From: Hymenobacter gummosus
Lineage (GTDB): Bacteria; Bacteroidota; Bacteroidia; Cytophagales; Hymenobacteraceae
NCBI RefSeq assembly: GCF_003970915.1
Contig: NZ_RXOF01000003.1
Coordinates: forward strand, 372,001-436,000
DNA: 64,000 nt
Reading direction: 5' to 3'
Shown here: piece by piece, positions 18,079 to 26,536 of the stretch
How positions within the stretch are numbered: position 1 is the first letter of the stretch
Layout: each line of letters begins with the position of its first letter
Made by a program: the position numbers and the translations under genes
The notes under the pieces: model-generated
Database searches by the model: none
What the model was told of the DNA's origin: nothing
What the model saw: the letters and a program-made list of their open reading frames with translations, nothing else

Positions 18079-18516
18079 ATGAGCACCCGCGTGACGTTTC
18101 GGCCGGCCCTGCTGCGCCTGCTGGCGGCCCTGGCGGCGGTGGCCCTGGTGCTGCCCGGCTGCTTTACCGACCGCCAGAACGAGGGCCAGCGCCTGTACGC
18201 GGCCCGGTGCGCGGGCTGCCACGGCGCCAACGGGCAGGGCCTGCGCCGCCTCATGCCGCCCCTGGCCGGCTCCGACTACCTGCAGCGCCACCGCGCCGAG
18301 CTGCCCTGCCTGATCCGGCGCGGGCAGCAGGGGCCAATTACCGTCAACGGCGTGCTTTACGACCAAGTGATGCCCGCCCACGAGGACCTTACCGACTCGC
18401 AGATTACCAACCTGCTGAACTACGTGCACAACGCTTGGGGCAACCGCGCCCCCAAGCACACCATCCGCGAAGTCAGTGAGCTGCTGCGGGCCTGCGACGG
18501 GTCGGACGGGCGCTAG
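18079..18516 (+). CDS. Lipid-anchored c-type cytochrome
   Basis: 145 residues. A hydrophobic leader ends in LVLPGC, a probable lipobox, so the protein is likely membrane-tethered. CAGCH (about residue 44) is the haem-attachment motif and the methionine of YDQVMPAHEDLT is the likely sixth ligand, followed by the closing helix DSQITNLLNYVHNAW of a class I cytochrome c. It directly follows the SCO gene and would carry electrons in the periplasm. Confidence 0.88.
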   Translation: MSTRVTFRPALLRLLAALAAVALVLPGCFTDRQNEGQRLYAARCAGCHGANGQGLRRLMPPLAGSDYLQRHRAELPCLIRRGQQGPITVNGVLYDQVMPAHEDLTDSQITNLLNYVHNAWGNRAPKHTIREVSELLRACDGSDGR

Positions 18517-18604
18517 TAGGCGGAGGCGGGCACAGTTTGCGGCGGCCGGGGCTGGTTGTTCGGCCAAACATCCTTAGTTTGCATCTTCATCTGCTTACCG
18601 CATC

Positions 18605-19621
18605 ATGGGTCTGTTCGACTTTCTAAAGAAAAAACCCGGCGACGAGCCGGCTGCTACGCCTCCCGCCGCCCCCCAGCAAGCCAATCCGGCTCCGGCCGCT
18701 GCTCCCACCGAAGGCGCTCAGCCCGCCGCGGCCAAGCCCGAGGGCGGTCCGCGCTACCAGCGCCCGGCTTTTGCCGCCAAGAGCGCCGCTGAGATTCAGC
18801 CTTCCTTCTCGGCCCAGGCCCCGGAATCCATCATTCCGCCCATGCCGGAGCCCCCGCCCCTGCCCTTCGAGCCCTCGAACAACCTGGAGCAGGTGCTGCT
18901 GCTGGCCGCCCAGGACCCGCAATACCGCCTGGCCTTCTACCACGAGCTGCTGCAGGCCCAGCTCATCGTGCTGACCAACGCCCCCGAGGGCGCCGAGCCC
19001 GGCGAAGTGACCGTGGAAGAAGGCACCGAAGTGCAGCTGCACGTGCTGCACGATGGCCGCATTCCGGTTTTCTCCTCCGAGGAGCGCATCTACGACGGCG
19101 GCACGGTGCAGGGCGAGGTATCCTTCCTGCGCGTACCGGGCGAAGGGTTCTTCCGCATGACCCAGGGCGCCGAGTGCGTGCTGAACCCCTTCTCGGGCTT
19201 CGGCAAGCTGCTGGTAGCCCCCGAAATCGAAGACCTGCTCACCGGCCGCATCTTCTCGCAGCCCGCCGAAGGCGCTGAGGGCGACGCGGCCCAGCAACCG
19301 CAGGCCCACCTGGTGCCCCTGGCCGACGTGCCCGCGGACCTGACCGCCGCCCTGCAGGAATTCAGCGGCCGCCAGCCCAACATCGAGGCGGCTTACCTGG
19401 CCGGCGTGGTTATCGAAGGCGACGAAGCACCCTCGCGCCTGCTGCTGGCCTTCAGCATGGACGACGAGAACATGGAGTTCCTGCAGGAGCTGGGCCCCGT
19501 AATTCAGGGCCATCTGCAGCAGGAAGCCATTGATGTGGCCCGCCTCAGCCCCGACCCGAGTGAGCCGCTGACCCAGTTCTTCAGCCAGCAGACCCCGCTG
19601 TACCAGCGCCAGCAGGCCTAA
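18605..19621 (+). CDS. SseB-like protein
   Basis: 338 residues. It starts MGLFDFLKKKPGDEP, then a proline/alanine-rich linker (about 15-90), then an SseB N-terminal-like domain (about 95-200, NNLEQVLLLAAQDPQYRLAF) and an SseB C-terminal-like domain (about 225-325). SseB was named for enhanced serine sensitivity in E. coli; its molecular role is not settled. The protein is soluble and acidic. A TTAGTTTG sequence shortly upstream may be the -7 box. Confidence 0.75.
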   Translation: MGLFDFLKKKPGDEPAATPPAAPQQANPAPAAAPTEGAQPAAAKPEGGPRYQRPAFAAKSAAEIQPSFSAQAPESIIPPMPEPPPLPFEPSNNLEQVLLLAAQDPQYRLAFYHELLQAQLIVLTNAPEGAEPGEVTVEEGTEVQLHVLHDGRIPVFSSEERIYDGGTVQGEVSFLRVPGEGFFRMTQGAECVLNPFSGFGKLLVAPEIEDLLTGRIFSQPAEGAEGDAAQQPQAHLVPLADVPADLTAALQEFSGRQPNIEAAYLAGVVIEGDEAPSRLLLAFSMDDENMEFLQELGPVIQGHLQQEAIDVARLSPDPSEPLTQFFSQQTPLYQRQQA

Positions 19622-19650
19622 GCGGGCTATTCTGCCGATAACACCAGAAC

Positions 19651-19769
19651 GTCATTCCGAGCGAAGCCGAGGAATCTCGCGTGTTTAGTCAGATAGTATA
19701 AACCTCGTTCGACGAGAGGAATACTATCCGGCATCAGCCCGCAGGATTTCTCGGCAAGCCCGGAATGAC
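19651..19769. repeat. Degenerate GTCAT-family inverted repeat
   Basis: Left arm 19651-19680 (GTCATTCCGAGCGAAGCCG at its start) pairs imperfectly with 19743-19769 (ending GGAATGAC). Inside, GATAGTATAAACCTCG and CGAGAGGAATACTATC form a second nested palindrome (19692-19729). It lies between convergent genes and could also serve as a terminator. Confidence 0.75.
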
Positions 19770-19799
19770 GTTCTTTTTGCTTGGTTAACCCTTTGGCGC

Positions 19800-20312
19800 C
19801 TACTCCGCCGCGCTGATTTCGGCTTGGGCCTGCTGGCGCCGGGCCACGCGCCGGAACAGCGGCACCAGCAGCGCGTACAGGGCCAGGCCCACCGGTATCG
19901 AGCCCACCAGCCAGAGCAGCAGGGCCCCCACCTCGGCCCGCCAGAACAGCTGCAAGGCCGCCTGCCAGTCGTGGCTGAGCAGGTACTGCAGGCGCTCCAG
20001 GCTGATGTGGGCCGGGCCGCCGAGCAGCCGGGCGCCGTAGCGCAGCAGCGGCAGCAGAATCAGCAGCTGCACGGGGCTGAGCAGGTGGCTGACCAGCAGC
20101 AGGGCGCCCACGTTCAGGCGCAGCCACACGGCCACGGCGGTGCCCAGCACGGTGGTCACGCCCAGCAGCGGCACCAGCCCGAAGGCGGTGCCCAGCGTCA
20201 CCGTCAGGGCCAGCTGGGTGGGCGAAAGGCCTTGGCGCAGCTGCCCCAGCAGGGGCTCCACGACGCGGCGGCGAAAAAATCCAGGGCGGGGGGCGGCAGT
20301 ATCAGTCGACAT
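19800..20312 (-). CDS. DUF2062 membrane protein
   Basis: 170 residues with three or four hydrophobic helices. It carries the family pattern LSPTQLALTVTLGTAFGLVPLLG near residue 29 and VSHLLSPVQLLILLPLLRYG near 78. DUF2062 proteins sit in the inner membrane; in some genomes they go with glycosyltransferases, but their role is unproven. Here the gene stands alone between a convergent neighbour and a divergent one. The ATG precedes a short basic segment (FFRRRVVEPLL) consistent with a cytoplasmic start. Confidence 0.8.
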   Translation of the reverse strand: MSTDTAAPRPGFFRRRVVEPLLGQLRQGLSPTQLALTVTLGTAFGLVPLLGVTTVLGTAVAVWLRLNVGALLLVSHLLSPVQLLILLPLLRYGARLLGGPAHISLERLQYLLSHDWQAALQLFWRAEVGALLLWLVGSIPVGLALYALLVPLFRRVARRQQAQAEISAAE

Positions 20313-20453
20313 CTATTCAGCAGGAGCAGCGCGGGGCCCCGAAGGTGGCATCGGGGCGGGGGCCAGCCGGGCAACGGGCCGGGGCCGCGCCGCGTTTCAC
20401 TCAACACTTCTACGGCCCGCCGGGTTTAGCGGGCCGCCCATTCCGGGCTCGGC

Positions 20454-21485
20454 ATGACAAAAATACGCCCCACCGGCCGGCTGCACCACCGCTGGCCCGA
20501 TTTCTTCACCCTGCTGCGCCGCGCCGGCCGCGAGCTGGCCGCCCACGACCCGCTGCGGCTGGGTGCGGCCACGGCATTTTTTACCACGTTTGCCCTGCCG
20601 CCCATTCTCATCCTGTTTATCAGCGTGCTGGGGGCCATTTACCCGGCCTCGCAGGTGCGGGCGCTGCTGCTGGAAAAGGTGGCCGACCTCATCAGCAGCA
20701 CCGGCGCCGACTTGCTGGCCCAGATTGTAACCAACGTCACCAACGTGCAGCGCAGCCACTGGGTCACGGCCGCGGGCTTCGGGTTCCTGCTGTTCGTGGC
20801 TACTACCCTGTTCGTGGTTATTCAGAATTCGCTGAACGAGCTGTGGCAGGTGCGCCCGCGCCGGCAGACGGGCCGCCTGAGCCGGGTGCTGCGCGAACGG
20901 ACGCGCTCGGGCTCGGCCCTGCTGGCCACCGCCGTGCTGGCCGTAGCCGCCATCCTGGCCGACTCCATCCTGCACGTGTTCGGGGAGCTGGTGGGCGACT
21001 TCGACGTGACCCTGATGCTGGTAGCCATTCAGGTGCTCAACAACGCCGTGTCGCTGCTGATTCTGACGGCCTGGTTTGCCCTGGCCTTCCGCAACCTCAG
21101 CCACGCCCACGTGCCCTGGCCGGCGCTGTGGCGCGGGGCCCTGCTCACGGGCCTGCTGTTTGAGCTGGGCGAGCGGGTGCTGCACCTGCTGCTGGTGCCG
21201 CGCAACCTCGGCCCCATCTACGGCCCGGCTTCGTCCATTGTGCTGCTGCTGCTGTTCGTGTTCTACTCGGCCATGATGTTCTATTTCGGCGCCAGCTTCA
21301 CCAAGGTGTACGCCCAGTACGCCGGCCAGCCCCTGCGGCCCAAGCCCTCGGCCGTGCGCTACCGCCTGGTGAACGTGCCCGAGCCCGATGACGACGCGGA
21401 CGCGCCGCCCACCGCCGCCCGGCACCGCCGCGCCACCGGCCGCAAGCAGCGCCTCACCCGGCCCCTAGGCAAAAACCGGCGCTGA
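20454..21485 (+). CDS. YihY/BrkB-family inner membrane protein
   Basis: 343 residues. After a basic start come about six membrane helices with the family features DPLRLGAATAFFTTFALPPIL and, near residue 260, VLLLLFVFYSAMMFYFGASFTKVYA. The C-terminal 45 residues are charged and probably cytoplasmic (RATGRKQRLTRPLGKNRR). The family was once called ribonuclease BN by mistake; its real role is unknown and may be transport. It is divergent from the DUF2062 gene. Confidence 0.85.
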   Translation: MTKIRPTGRLHHRWPDFFTLLRRAGRELAAHDPLRLGAATAFFTTFALPPILILFISVLGAIYPASQVRALLLEKVADLISSTGADLLAQIVTNVTNVQRSHWVTAAGFGFLLFVATTLFVVIQNSLNELWQVRPRRQTGRLSRVLRERTRSGSALLATAVLAVAAILADSILHVFGELVGDFDVTLMLVAIQVLNNAVSLLILTAWFALAFRNLSHAHVPWPALWRGALLTGLLFELGERVLHLLLVPRNLGPIYGPASSIVLLLLFVFYSAMMFYFGASFTKVYAQYAGQPLRPKPSAVRYRLVNVPEPDDDADAPPTAARHRRATGRKQRLTRPLGKNRR

Positions 21486-21606
21486 TACGTTGGCGGCGGC
21501 GCGCCGGGCACTACCGGCCGAGGCGCTACCCGAAACTAGAGCCCCACGAACCCGCAAGGCCCCGACTCGCCCGGTCCCGCGCCGCCGGCCCCACTCCCGC
21601 TGAACG

Positions 21607-21630
21607 TGTCACGTGTCACCTGTCACCCAC
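21607..21630. repeat. GTCAC-type short direct repeats
   Basis: Three near-copies of GTCACNTGTCACC follow each other, like the block at 1920-1943. The gap otherwise holds GC-rich sequence without a gene and a possible -7 box TACCTTCG (21649-21656) for the helicase gene. Confidence 0.5.
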
Positions 21631-21679
21631 TGCCCGGGCTGGCTTTCGTACCTTCGCAGCCCGCTTTTCATTTCCGCTG

Positions 21680-23101
21680 ATGTCCGACGCCGCCCATACG
21701 CCCGCTCCCGCCGCTGCCCCCGCCCCCGATTTCACCGCTCTTGGCCTAAACGAACCGCTGCTGCGCGCCCTGCAGGAGCTGCGCTACGAGCAGCCCACCG
21801 CCATTCAGGCGCAGGTGGTGCCGCTGGTGCTGGCCGGGCAGGACATTGCCGGGCAGGCGCCCACCGGCTCGGGCAAAACCGCTGCCTACGGCCTGCCCCT
21901 GCTCCAGCAGCTCGACACGGCGCAGGACGCGGTGCAGGCCCTGGTGCTGGTGCCCGCCCGCGAGTTGGCCCTGCAGGTGCGCGACGAGCTGAAGCGCCTC
22001 GGTAAGTTTTTGCCCAACCTGCGCGTGGCGGCCTTCTACGGCGGCCACAGCTTCCAGGAAGAAACCCGGAGCCTCAAGCAGGCCCCGCACGTGGTGGTGG
22101 CCACGCCCGGCCGCCTGTTCGACCACCTCGACCGCCGCACCATCGTTCCCAACAAGCTGCAGCTGCTGGTTATCGACGAGACGGACAAGCTGCTGGAGCT
22201 GAAGTTTCAGGAGGCGCTGGCCAACATCGTGCAGCGCCTGCCGCGCCGCCGCCAGACCCTGCTGTTTTCGGCCACCATGCCCGAGAAAGTGCTGGAGCTG
22301 GTGCGCAAAAACCTCACCCGCCCCCGCCACGTGCAGGCCGAGGGCCAGGCCGAAGCCCTGCCCGAGTCCTTGACGCTGCTGGGCCACGTGGGCACGGCGG
22401 AGAAGAAGCCGGCGGCTTTGTTTCACATCCTGCAGAAGCCCGAAACCGGCCGCACGCTGGTGTTCTGCAACACCCGGCAGCGCTGCGAGGAGCTGGCCCG
22501 CTTCCTCACCAGCCGCGGCCTGACCGCCGAGGCCCTGCACGGCAAGCTGCCCCAGCCCGAGCGCGACAAAGCCCTGCTGAAGCTGCGCAACGGCTCGGCC
22601 CTGGCCCTGGTAGCCACCGACGTAGCCGCCCGCGGCATCGACGTGACGGACCTCGACACCGTGGTGCAGTTTGAGGTGCCCGAAAAGGCCGACACCTTCC
22701 AGCACCGTGCGGGCCGCACCGCCCGCGCCGGGGCCGCCGGCACGGCCCATATCCTGGCCACACCCGCCGAGCAGGCCCTGGTGCAGCGCTGGGCGGTGGC
22801 CAAGGACATCAAGTGGACGCCGCTGCAGGCCCCGGCCCTGCCCCCGGCCGCCAAGACGCCCAAGCCCACCACCGTGACCCTGCACGTGTCGGCCGGGCGC
22901 AAGGAGAAAGTCAGCGCCCACGACCTGGTGGGGGCCCTGGTGAACGTGGCCGGGCTGGAGCGCGAGGCCATCGGCCGCATCGAGGTGTTCGACCACTACA
23001 GCTACATCACCGTGCCCCGCGAGGCCGGCCGCGCCGTGCAGGACAGCATGGCCGGGGCCCGCATCAAGGGCAAGAAAGTGCGCGTGACGGAGGTGCGCTA
23101 A
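21680..23101 (+). CDS. DEAD-box RNA helicase with DbpA-type RNA-binding domain
   Basis: 473 residues. Walker A APTGSGKT (about 60), motif II as DETD in VIDETDKLLEL (about 165), SAT in FSATMPEK and motif VI HRAGRTARAG give an active DExD/H ATPase. Residues 395-470 match the DbpA C-terminal domain that binds 23S rRNA hairpin 92, so a role in large-subunit assembly is likely. The DETD form of motif II is unusual, but the catalytic Asp-Glu pair is kept. The ten-base gap to the next gene suggests joint transcription. Confidence 0.88.
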   Translation: MSDAAHTPAPAAAPAPDFTALGLNEPLLRALQELRYEQPTAIQAQVVPLVLAGQDIAGQAPTGSGKTAAYGLPLLQQLDTAQDAVQALVLVPARELALQVRDELKRLGKFLPNLRVAAFYGGHSFQEETRSLKQAPHVVVATPGRLFDHLDRRTIVPNKLQLLVIDETDKLLELKFQEALANIVQRLPRRRQTLLFSATMPEKVLELVRKNLTRPRHVQAEGQAEALPESLTLLGHVGTAEKKPAALFHILQKPETGRTLVFCNTRQRCEELARFLTSRGLTAEALHGKLPQPERDKALLKLRNGSALALVATDVAARGIDVTDLDTVVQFEVPEKADTFQHRAGRTARAGAAGTAHILATPAEQALVQRWAVAKDIKWTPLQAPALPPAAKTPKPTTVTLHVSAGRKEKVSAHDLVGALVNVAGLEREAIGRIEVFDHYSYITVPREAGRAVQDSMAGARIKGKKVRVTEVR

Positions 23102-23110
23102 GCCCGCCAA

Positions 23111-23851
23111 ATGCGCCGCCTGCTCCTGGTACTAGCCCTGCTGGCCAGTACGTCCTCCCTTCACGCTCAGCGCCGTCCCATGCGTACGTTGTCCGAACTT
23201 GTCGATACCGCCGACCCGGGCTGGCCGCTGGTGCAGGGCTGGCTGGCCGAGGCCCGCAACCCGGTGGACGTGCTGCCCATCGTGAGCCGGGCGCAGGCCG
23301 AGCAGGCGCTGCTGGCCGTGCAGGTCACCACCCGCTCGCCCATGGGTGCCCTCGTGTACGAAACCGGCGGGCTGCTCATTGACTCGGGCTGGCTGCGGGT
23401 GCTGGGCTCGGGCCACCCGCGCCTGAGCCGCAGCCTGCCCGGCTGGAACGAGGGCCGCACGAGCCCGCAGCCGGACGGCTTCCTGCTCGTCGCCGACGAC
23501 GTGCTGGGCGGCTTTTTCGCCCTGAACGGCGGCGCGCTGGGCCCCGACCTCGGCCACATCTACTACTTCGCGCCCGACCGCCTGGCTTGGGAGCCGCTGG
23601 AGCTGGGCTACTCCGACTTCCTGAATTTCTGCCTCAACGGCGACCTGGACCAGTTCTACGAGGGCCAGCGCTGGCCGGGCTGGGCCGCCGAAACGCGCCG
23701 GCTCGACGGCAGCCAGGGCTGGGGCTTCGTCCCGTTTCTGTGGCTGCAGCCCGATGGCAGTGCCCCGCGCCGCCGCCAAGCCGTGCCGCTGGCCGAGCTC
23801 TGGACGCTGGAGCAGGATATGGCCCGCCAGCTCGGCCCGCCGCCCAAATAG
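23111..23851 (+). CDS. DUF2625-family exported protein
   Basis: 246 residues with a cleavable signal peptide (MRRLLLVLALLASTSSLHAQ). The rest fits DUF2625: MRTLSELVDTADPGWPLV, then FLLVADDVLGGFFALNGGAL and IYYFAPDRLAWEPLELGYSDFLNF. The pattern resembles SMI1/KNR4-like proteins, which often recognise partner proteins, but the function is unknown. It follows the helicase closely. Start ATG fits the signal peptide. Confidence 0.8.
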   Translation: MRRLLLVLALLASTSSLHAQRRPMRTLSELVDTADPGWPLVQGWLAEARNPVDVLPIVSRAQAEQALLAVQVTTRSPMGALVYETGGLLIDSGWLRVLGSGHPRLSRSLPGWNEGRTSPQPDGFLLVADDVLGGFFALNGGALGPDLGHIYYFAPDRLAWEPLELGYSDFLNFCLNGDLDQFYEGQRWPGWAAETRRLDGSQGWGFVPFLWLQPDGSAPRRRQAVPLAELWTLEQDMARQLGPPPK

Positions 23852-23976
23852 CCGGCTGCGGGCCCGTTACCGGCCGCAGCTGGCCCGTTGCCGCTGGTTG
23901 CATCCGTCGCGTGGCAGCCGGCCCGGCTTATCTTGCAGCGCCGGCCCTGCTACCGCCGGCCCTTTTCTTCTGCCCG

Positions 23977-24339
23977 TTGCCCGATTCCTCGTCTTCGCAG
24001 CCGCCCCGGCAGCTGCTGTTTATCTGCAGCCAGAACCGCTGGCGCAGCCTTACCGCCGAGCGGCTGTTCGATGAGCACCCGCACTACGAGGCCCGCTCGG
24101 CCGGCACCGAGCCGGGGGCCCGGGTGCGCGTCACGGCCGGGCACCTGGGCTGGGCCGATGTCATCTTCGTGATGGAGCGGCGCCACACGGAGCGGCTGCG
24201 CGAGAAGTTTGCCGAGGAGCTGCGCGGCAAGACCGTTATCTGCCTGCGCATTCCCGATCAGTACCAATTTCAGGACCCGCGGCTGCTGGCGCTGCTGCGG
24301 CAGCGGCTGGCGCCGCACCTGCCCGAGGCCGGCTTCTGA
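23977..24339 (+). CDS. Small phosphotyrosine-phosphatase-like protein
   Basis: About 120 residues. LLFICSQNRWRSLTAERLF resembles the P-loop of low-molecular-weight phosphatases, but the usual C(X)5R appears as CSQNRWRS, and VIFVMERRHTERL resembles the helix after the general-acid loop. Similar short proteins are annotated as protein tyrosine phosphatases; whether this one is active is open. No ATG lies before the P-loop; TTG at 23977 is the best start. TATCTTGC near 23929 may be its -7 box. Confidence 0.6.
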   Translation: MPDSSSSQPPRQLLFICSQNRWRSLTAERLFDEHPHYEARSAGTEPGARVRVTAGHLGWADVIFVMERRHTERLREKFAEELRGKTVICLRIPDQYQFQDPRLLALLRQRLAPHLPEAGF

Positions 24340-24393
24340 GGTGGCGGGCGGAGGGGGCGCAACCATCCGGCGCGCCTGCCGTTCTTGCGCCCT

Positions 24394-25332
24394 ATGAATT
24401 ACCTCATCGGCCTGGCCGTACTGGCCCTGGTGGCTTTCCTGATTTACCGCCTCGTCACGGCCGGCACGCGCCGGCGCGCCCGCATTCTGCGCCAGCCTTT
24501 TCCAGAGGCCTGGCGGCAGCTGCTCACCGACCGCGTGGCCTTCTACTCGGCCCTGACCGACACCGAAAAGCCGCGCTTCGAAAAGCAAATCCAGCTGTTT
24601 CTGGCCCAGACGCGCATTACGGGCATCAAAACCAGCATCGACGACGCGACGCGGCTGCTGGTGGCGGCCTCGGCCGTCATTCCCATCTTCGGCTTCCGCG
24701 GCGGCTGGGAGTACGACAACCTGGGCGAGGTGCTCGTCTTCCCCGACGCCTGGCAGCTGCCCCGCGACGAGTCGAAGGAGGTGGCGCCGCTGGAGGGCAC
24801 CCTGCTCGGCTCGGTGCAGAACTTCCAGTCCGACCACTACATGCGCCTCTCGAAGGCCGCGCTGGAGCAGGGCTTCCGCGACGCGAAGGACAAGCAGAAC
24901 GTGGGCATCCACGAGTTTGCCCACCTGCTCGACGAGGCCGACGGGCAAATCGACGGGGTGCCGCTGCTGCTGCTGCCCCGGGAGCTGGTACCCGAGTGGC
25001 AGCGGCTGATGCACGAGGAAATCGAGCAGATTCGGGCCGGCAAGTCCACCATCGGTGACTACGGCGGCACGAGCACGGCGGAGTTTTTCGCGGTGGTGCT
25101 GGAGTACTTTTTCGAGAAGCCCGAGCAGCTGGAGCAGCACCACCCCGCCCTCTACGAGCTGCTGACGCGCACGTTCCGCCAGGACCCCGGTATGCGCTTC
25201 GCCCGCTTCGACCCGCGCCGCCTGCTCAAGAAAGCCCCCAAGCGCCTGGGCCGCAACGACCCCTGCCCCTGCGGCTCGGGCGAGAAGTTTAAGAACTGCT
25301 GCCAGCGGGAGCAGGCAAGCGCCGCGGCGTAG
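24394..25332 (+). CDS. MtfA-type M90 zinc peptidase with SEC-C tail
   Basis: 312 residues. One N-terminal membrane helix (YLIGLAVLALVAFLIYRL) is followed by a cytosolic domain with the zinc motif HEFAHLLDEADG (about residue 172) and a downstream GGTSTAEFFAVVLEYFF helix with the expected glutamate. MtfA in E. coli binds Mlc and links glucose uptake to gene control. The C-terminus carries a SEC-C motif, NDPCPCGSGEKFKNCC, a small zinc-binding module not found in E. coli MtfA. The ATG is preferred over a TTG nine bases earlier because it directly begins the helix. Confidence 0.85.
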   Translation: MNYLIGLAVLALVAFLIYRLVTAGTRRRARILRQPFPEAWRQLLTDRVAFYSALTDTEKPRFEKQIQLFLAQTRITGIKTSIDDATRLLVAASAVIPIFGFRGGWEYDNLGEVLVFPDAWQLPRDESKEVAPLEGTLLGSVQNFQSDHYMRLSKAALEQGFRDAKDKQNVGIHEFAHLLDEADGQIDGVPLLLLPRELVPEWQRLMHEEIEQIRAGKSTIGDYGGTSTAEFFAVVLEYFFEKPEQLEQHHPALYELLTRTFRQDPGMRFARFDPRRLLKKAPKRLGRNDPCPCGSGEKFKNCCQREQASAAA

Positions 25333-25415
25333 GGGCTTCGGCGGGCGCTGCTGCCTGCTATAACTGTCTGCGTGCTTGCTACCGTTCAGCAAACAGGATT
25401 ACGTATATTCCTCCT

Positions 25416-25685
25416 ATGACTGCTGCCCACCTTCTCCGAACGTATGAGGCGCTGCCGCCCGAGCTGCAGCGTGAAGCCACGGATTTTATTGAGTTTCTGC
25501 TCTTGAAATGGCAGCAGCAGCTAGGCCAGCCACTTCCTTCTGGCTCCGATTCTTCTCCCAAATCCGAACCGGAGCTGGCAAAGATTGCCGCCGGCCGCCG
25601 GGCTACTCTCGGCGCTTTGAAGGGCCAAATCTGGCTGGCTCCGGATTTTGATGAGCCCCTGGATGATTTTAAGGACTACATGTAA
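25416..25685 (+). CDS. Probable antitoxin (DUF2281/VapB-like)
   Basis: 89 residues. The N-terminal helix pattern LLRTYEALPPELQREATDFIEFLLLKW is typical of DUF2281-type antitoxins, and the C-terminal part (GQIWLAPDFDEPLDDFKDYM) is the acidic tail that usually wraps the toxin. The stop codon shares a base with the start of the PIN toxin gene, so the two are coupled. The pair has lower GC than its neighbours, which is common for mobile toxin-antitoxin modules. Confidence 0.8.
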   Translation: MTAAHLLRTYEALPPELQREATDFIEFLLLKWQQQLGQPLPSGSDSSPKSEPELAKIAAGRRATLGALKGQIWLAPDFDEPLDDFKDYM

Positions 25686-26080
25686 TGGCGCGTTATTTAC
25701 TCGATACCCACACCTTGCTATGGCATCTGGAAGAAAGCGCGGAACTGCCGATAATGGTGCGTGAACTATTGCTTCAGCCCACCAATCAAGTGTTTATCAG
25801 TGTAGCGAGCTGGTGGGAAATGGCCATTAAGCTCAGCATTGGTAAATTAAATACGCGCGCCCCGCTGGCACAACTCATGCAGCTGGCCGATCAGGGCTAT
25901 TTTAAGTCGCTTGCCATCGAGCCGTCCCACCTGCTGCAGCTGGCCCAGCTGCCATTCCCCGCCAACGGCCACCGCGACCCGTTCGACCGGCTGCTGATTG
26001 CCCAGGCCCAGGCGGAAAACCTCACCCTGCTGAGCCGAGACGCCAAGTTCGACGCGTACTCCGTCCAGCGCCTCTCTTGA
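25685..26080 (+). CDS. VapC-like PIN-domain toxin
   Basis: 131 residues of the PIN fold: first acidic residue in YLLDTHTLLW, the second in VASWWEMAIKLSIGK, and the D-R/L pair HRDPFDRLLIAQA with SRDAKFDAY giving the remaining acidic site. VapC toxins cleave specific RNAs (often tRNA or rRNA) with magnesium when freed from the antitoxin. It follows its likely antitoxin with a one-base overlap. Confidence 0.88.
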   Translation: MARYLLDTHTLLWHLEESAELPIMVRELLLQPTNQVFISVASWWEMAIKLSIGKLNTRAPLAQLMQLADQGYFKSLAIEPSHLLQLAQLPFPANGHRDPFDRLLIAQAQAENLTLLSRDAKFDAYSVQRLS

Positions 26081-26200
26081 TAGGGCCGCCCTGGGGTGCG
26101 CCCGGCCCGGGCTGGAAGTACAAGTCCCGCTTCCCGACTGCCGCCCGCCCGGCTGGCCCCGCAGCGGCCCGCCGCTGCCGCGAGTCTGCTGCCAACCGGC

Positions 26201-26410
26201 CGAAACGCGCTACTTAGCACAGGAAACATACTACTGGTCGCCGGAAACGGACTACTATCCAACGGAAACCGTTTACTTCCCGCCGGAAACGGACTACTGG
26301 CCACCGGAAACCGACTGCTGGGCACCGGAAATCATCTACTACCCGCCGGAAACCAACTACTCGGCACCGGAAGCGGATTACTAGCCGGTAGAAACGGACT
26401 ACTCGGCCCC
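26201..26410. repeat. Tandem repeat, ten units of 21 bp
   Basis: Ten units follow without gaps, consensus GGAAACGGACTACTNGCCRCC, with each unit diverged at a few places. Since 21 is a multiple of three, all six frames stay periodic; the plus frame shared with the following gene would read as a LLxxGNx heptad. The gene that follows has its own promoter-like box and lipoprotein signal after the array, so I read the array as non-coding. The rest of the 26081-26536 gap shows nothing else clear. Confidence 0.9.
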
Positions 26411-26499
26411 TGCGGGCAACCGCGGCTTGCCTGGGCTGGCTTTACGAGCTGCCCGGCGCGGCGGCGAAGCAGGGCGGCCCGGATGTTTGGCCGGGGTGC

Positions 26500-26507
26500 T
26501 ACATTTG
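26500..26507 (+). promoter_or_regulatory. -7 promoter box TACATTTG
   Basis: Exact fit to TAnnTTTG, 29 bases before the ATG of the M2 peptidase gene and after the 21-bp repeat array. It supports the start at 26537. Confidence 0.45.
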
Positions 26508-26536
26508 GCTCCCAGCCTTATTCCCGCCTCATCGTC

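Noticed and set aside
23977-24339. A firm call of active low-molecular-weight tyrosine phosphatase
   Set aside because: The P-loop lacks the exact C(X)5R spacing, so only the family likeness is reported.
26096-26536. N-terminal extension of the M2 peptidase through the 21-bp repeat
   Set aside because: The lipoprotein signal at 26537 and a TACATTTG box before it mark the true start.
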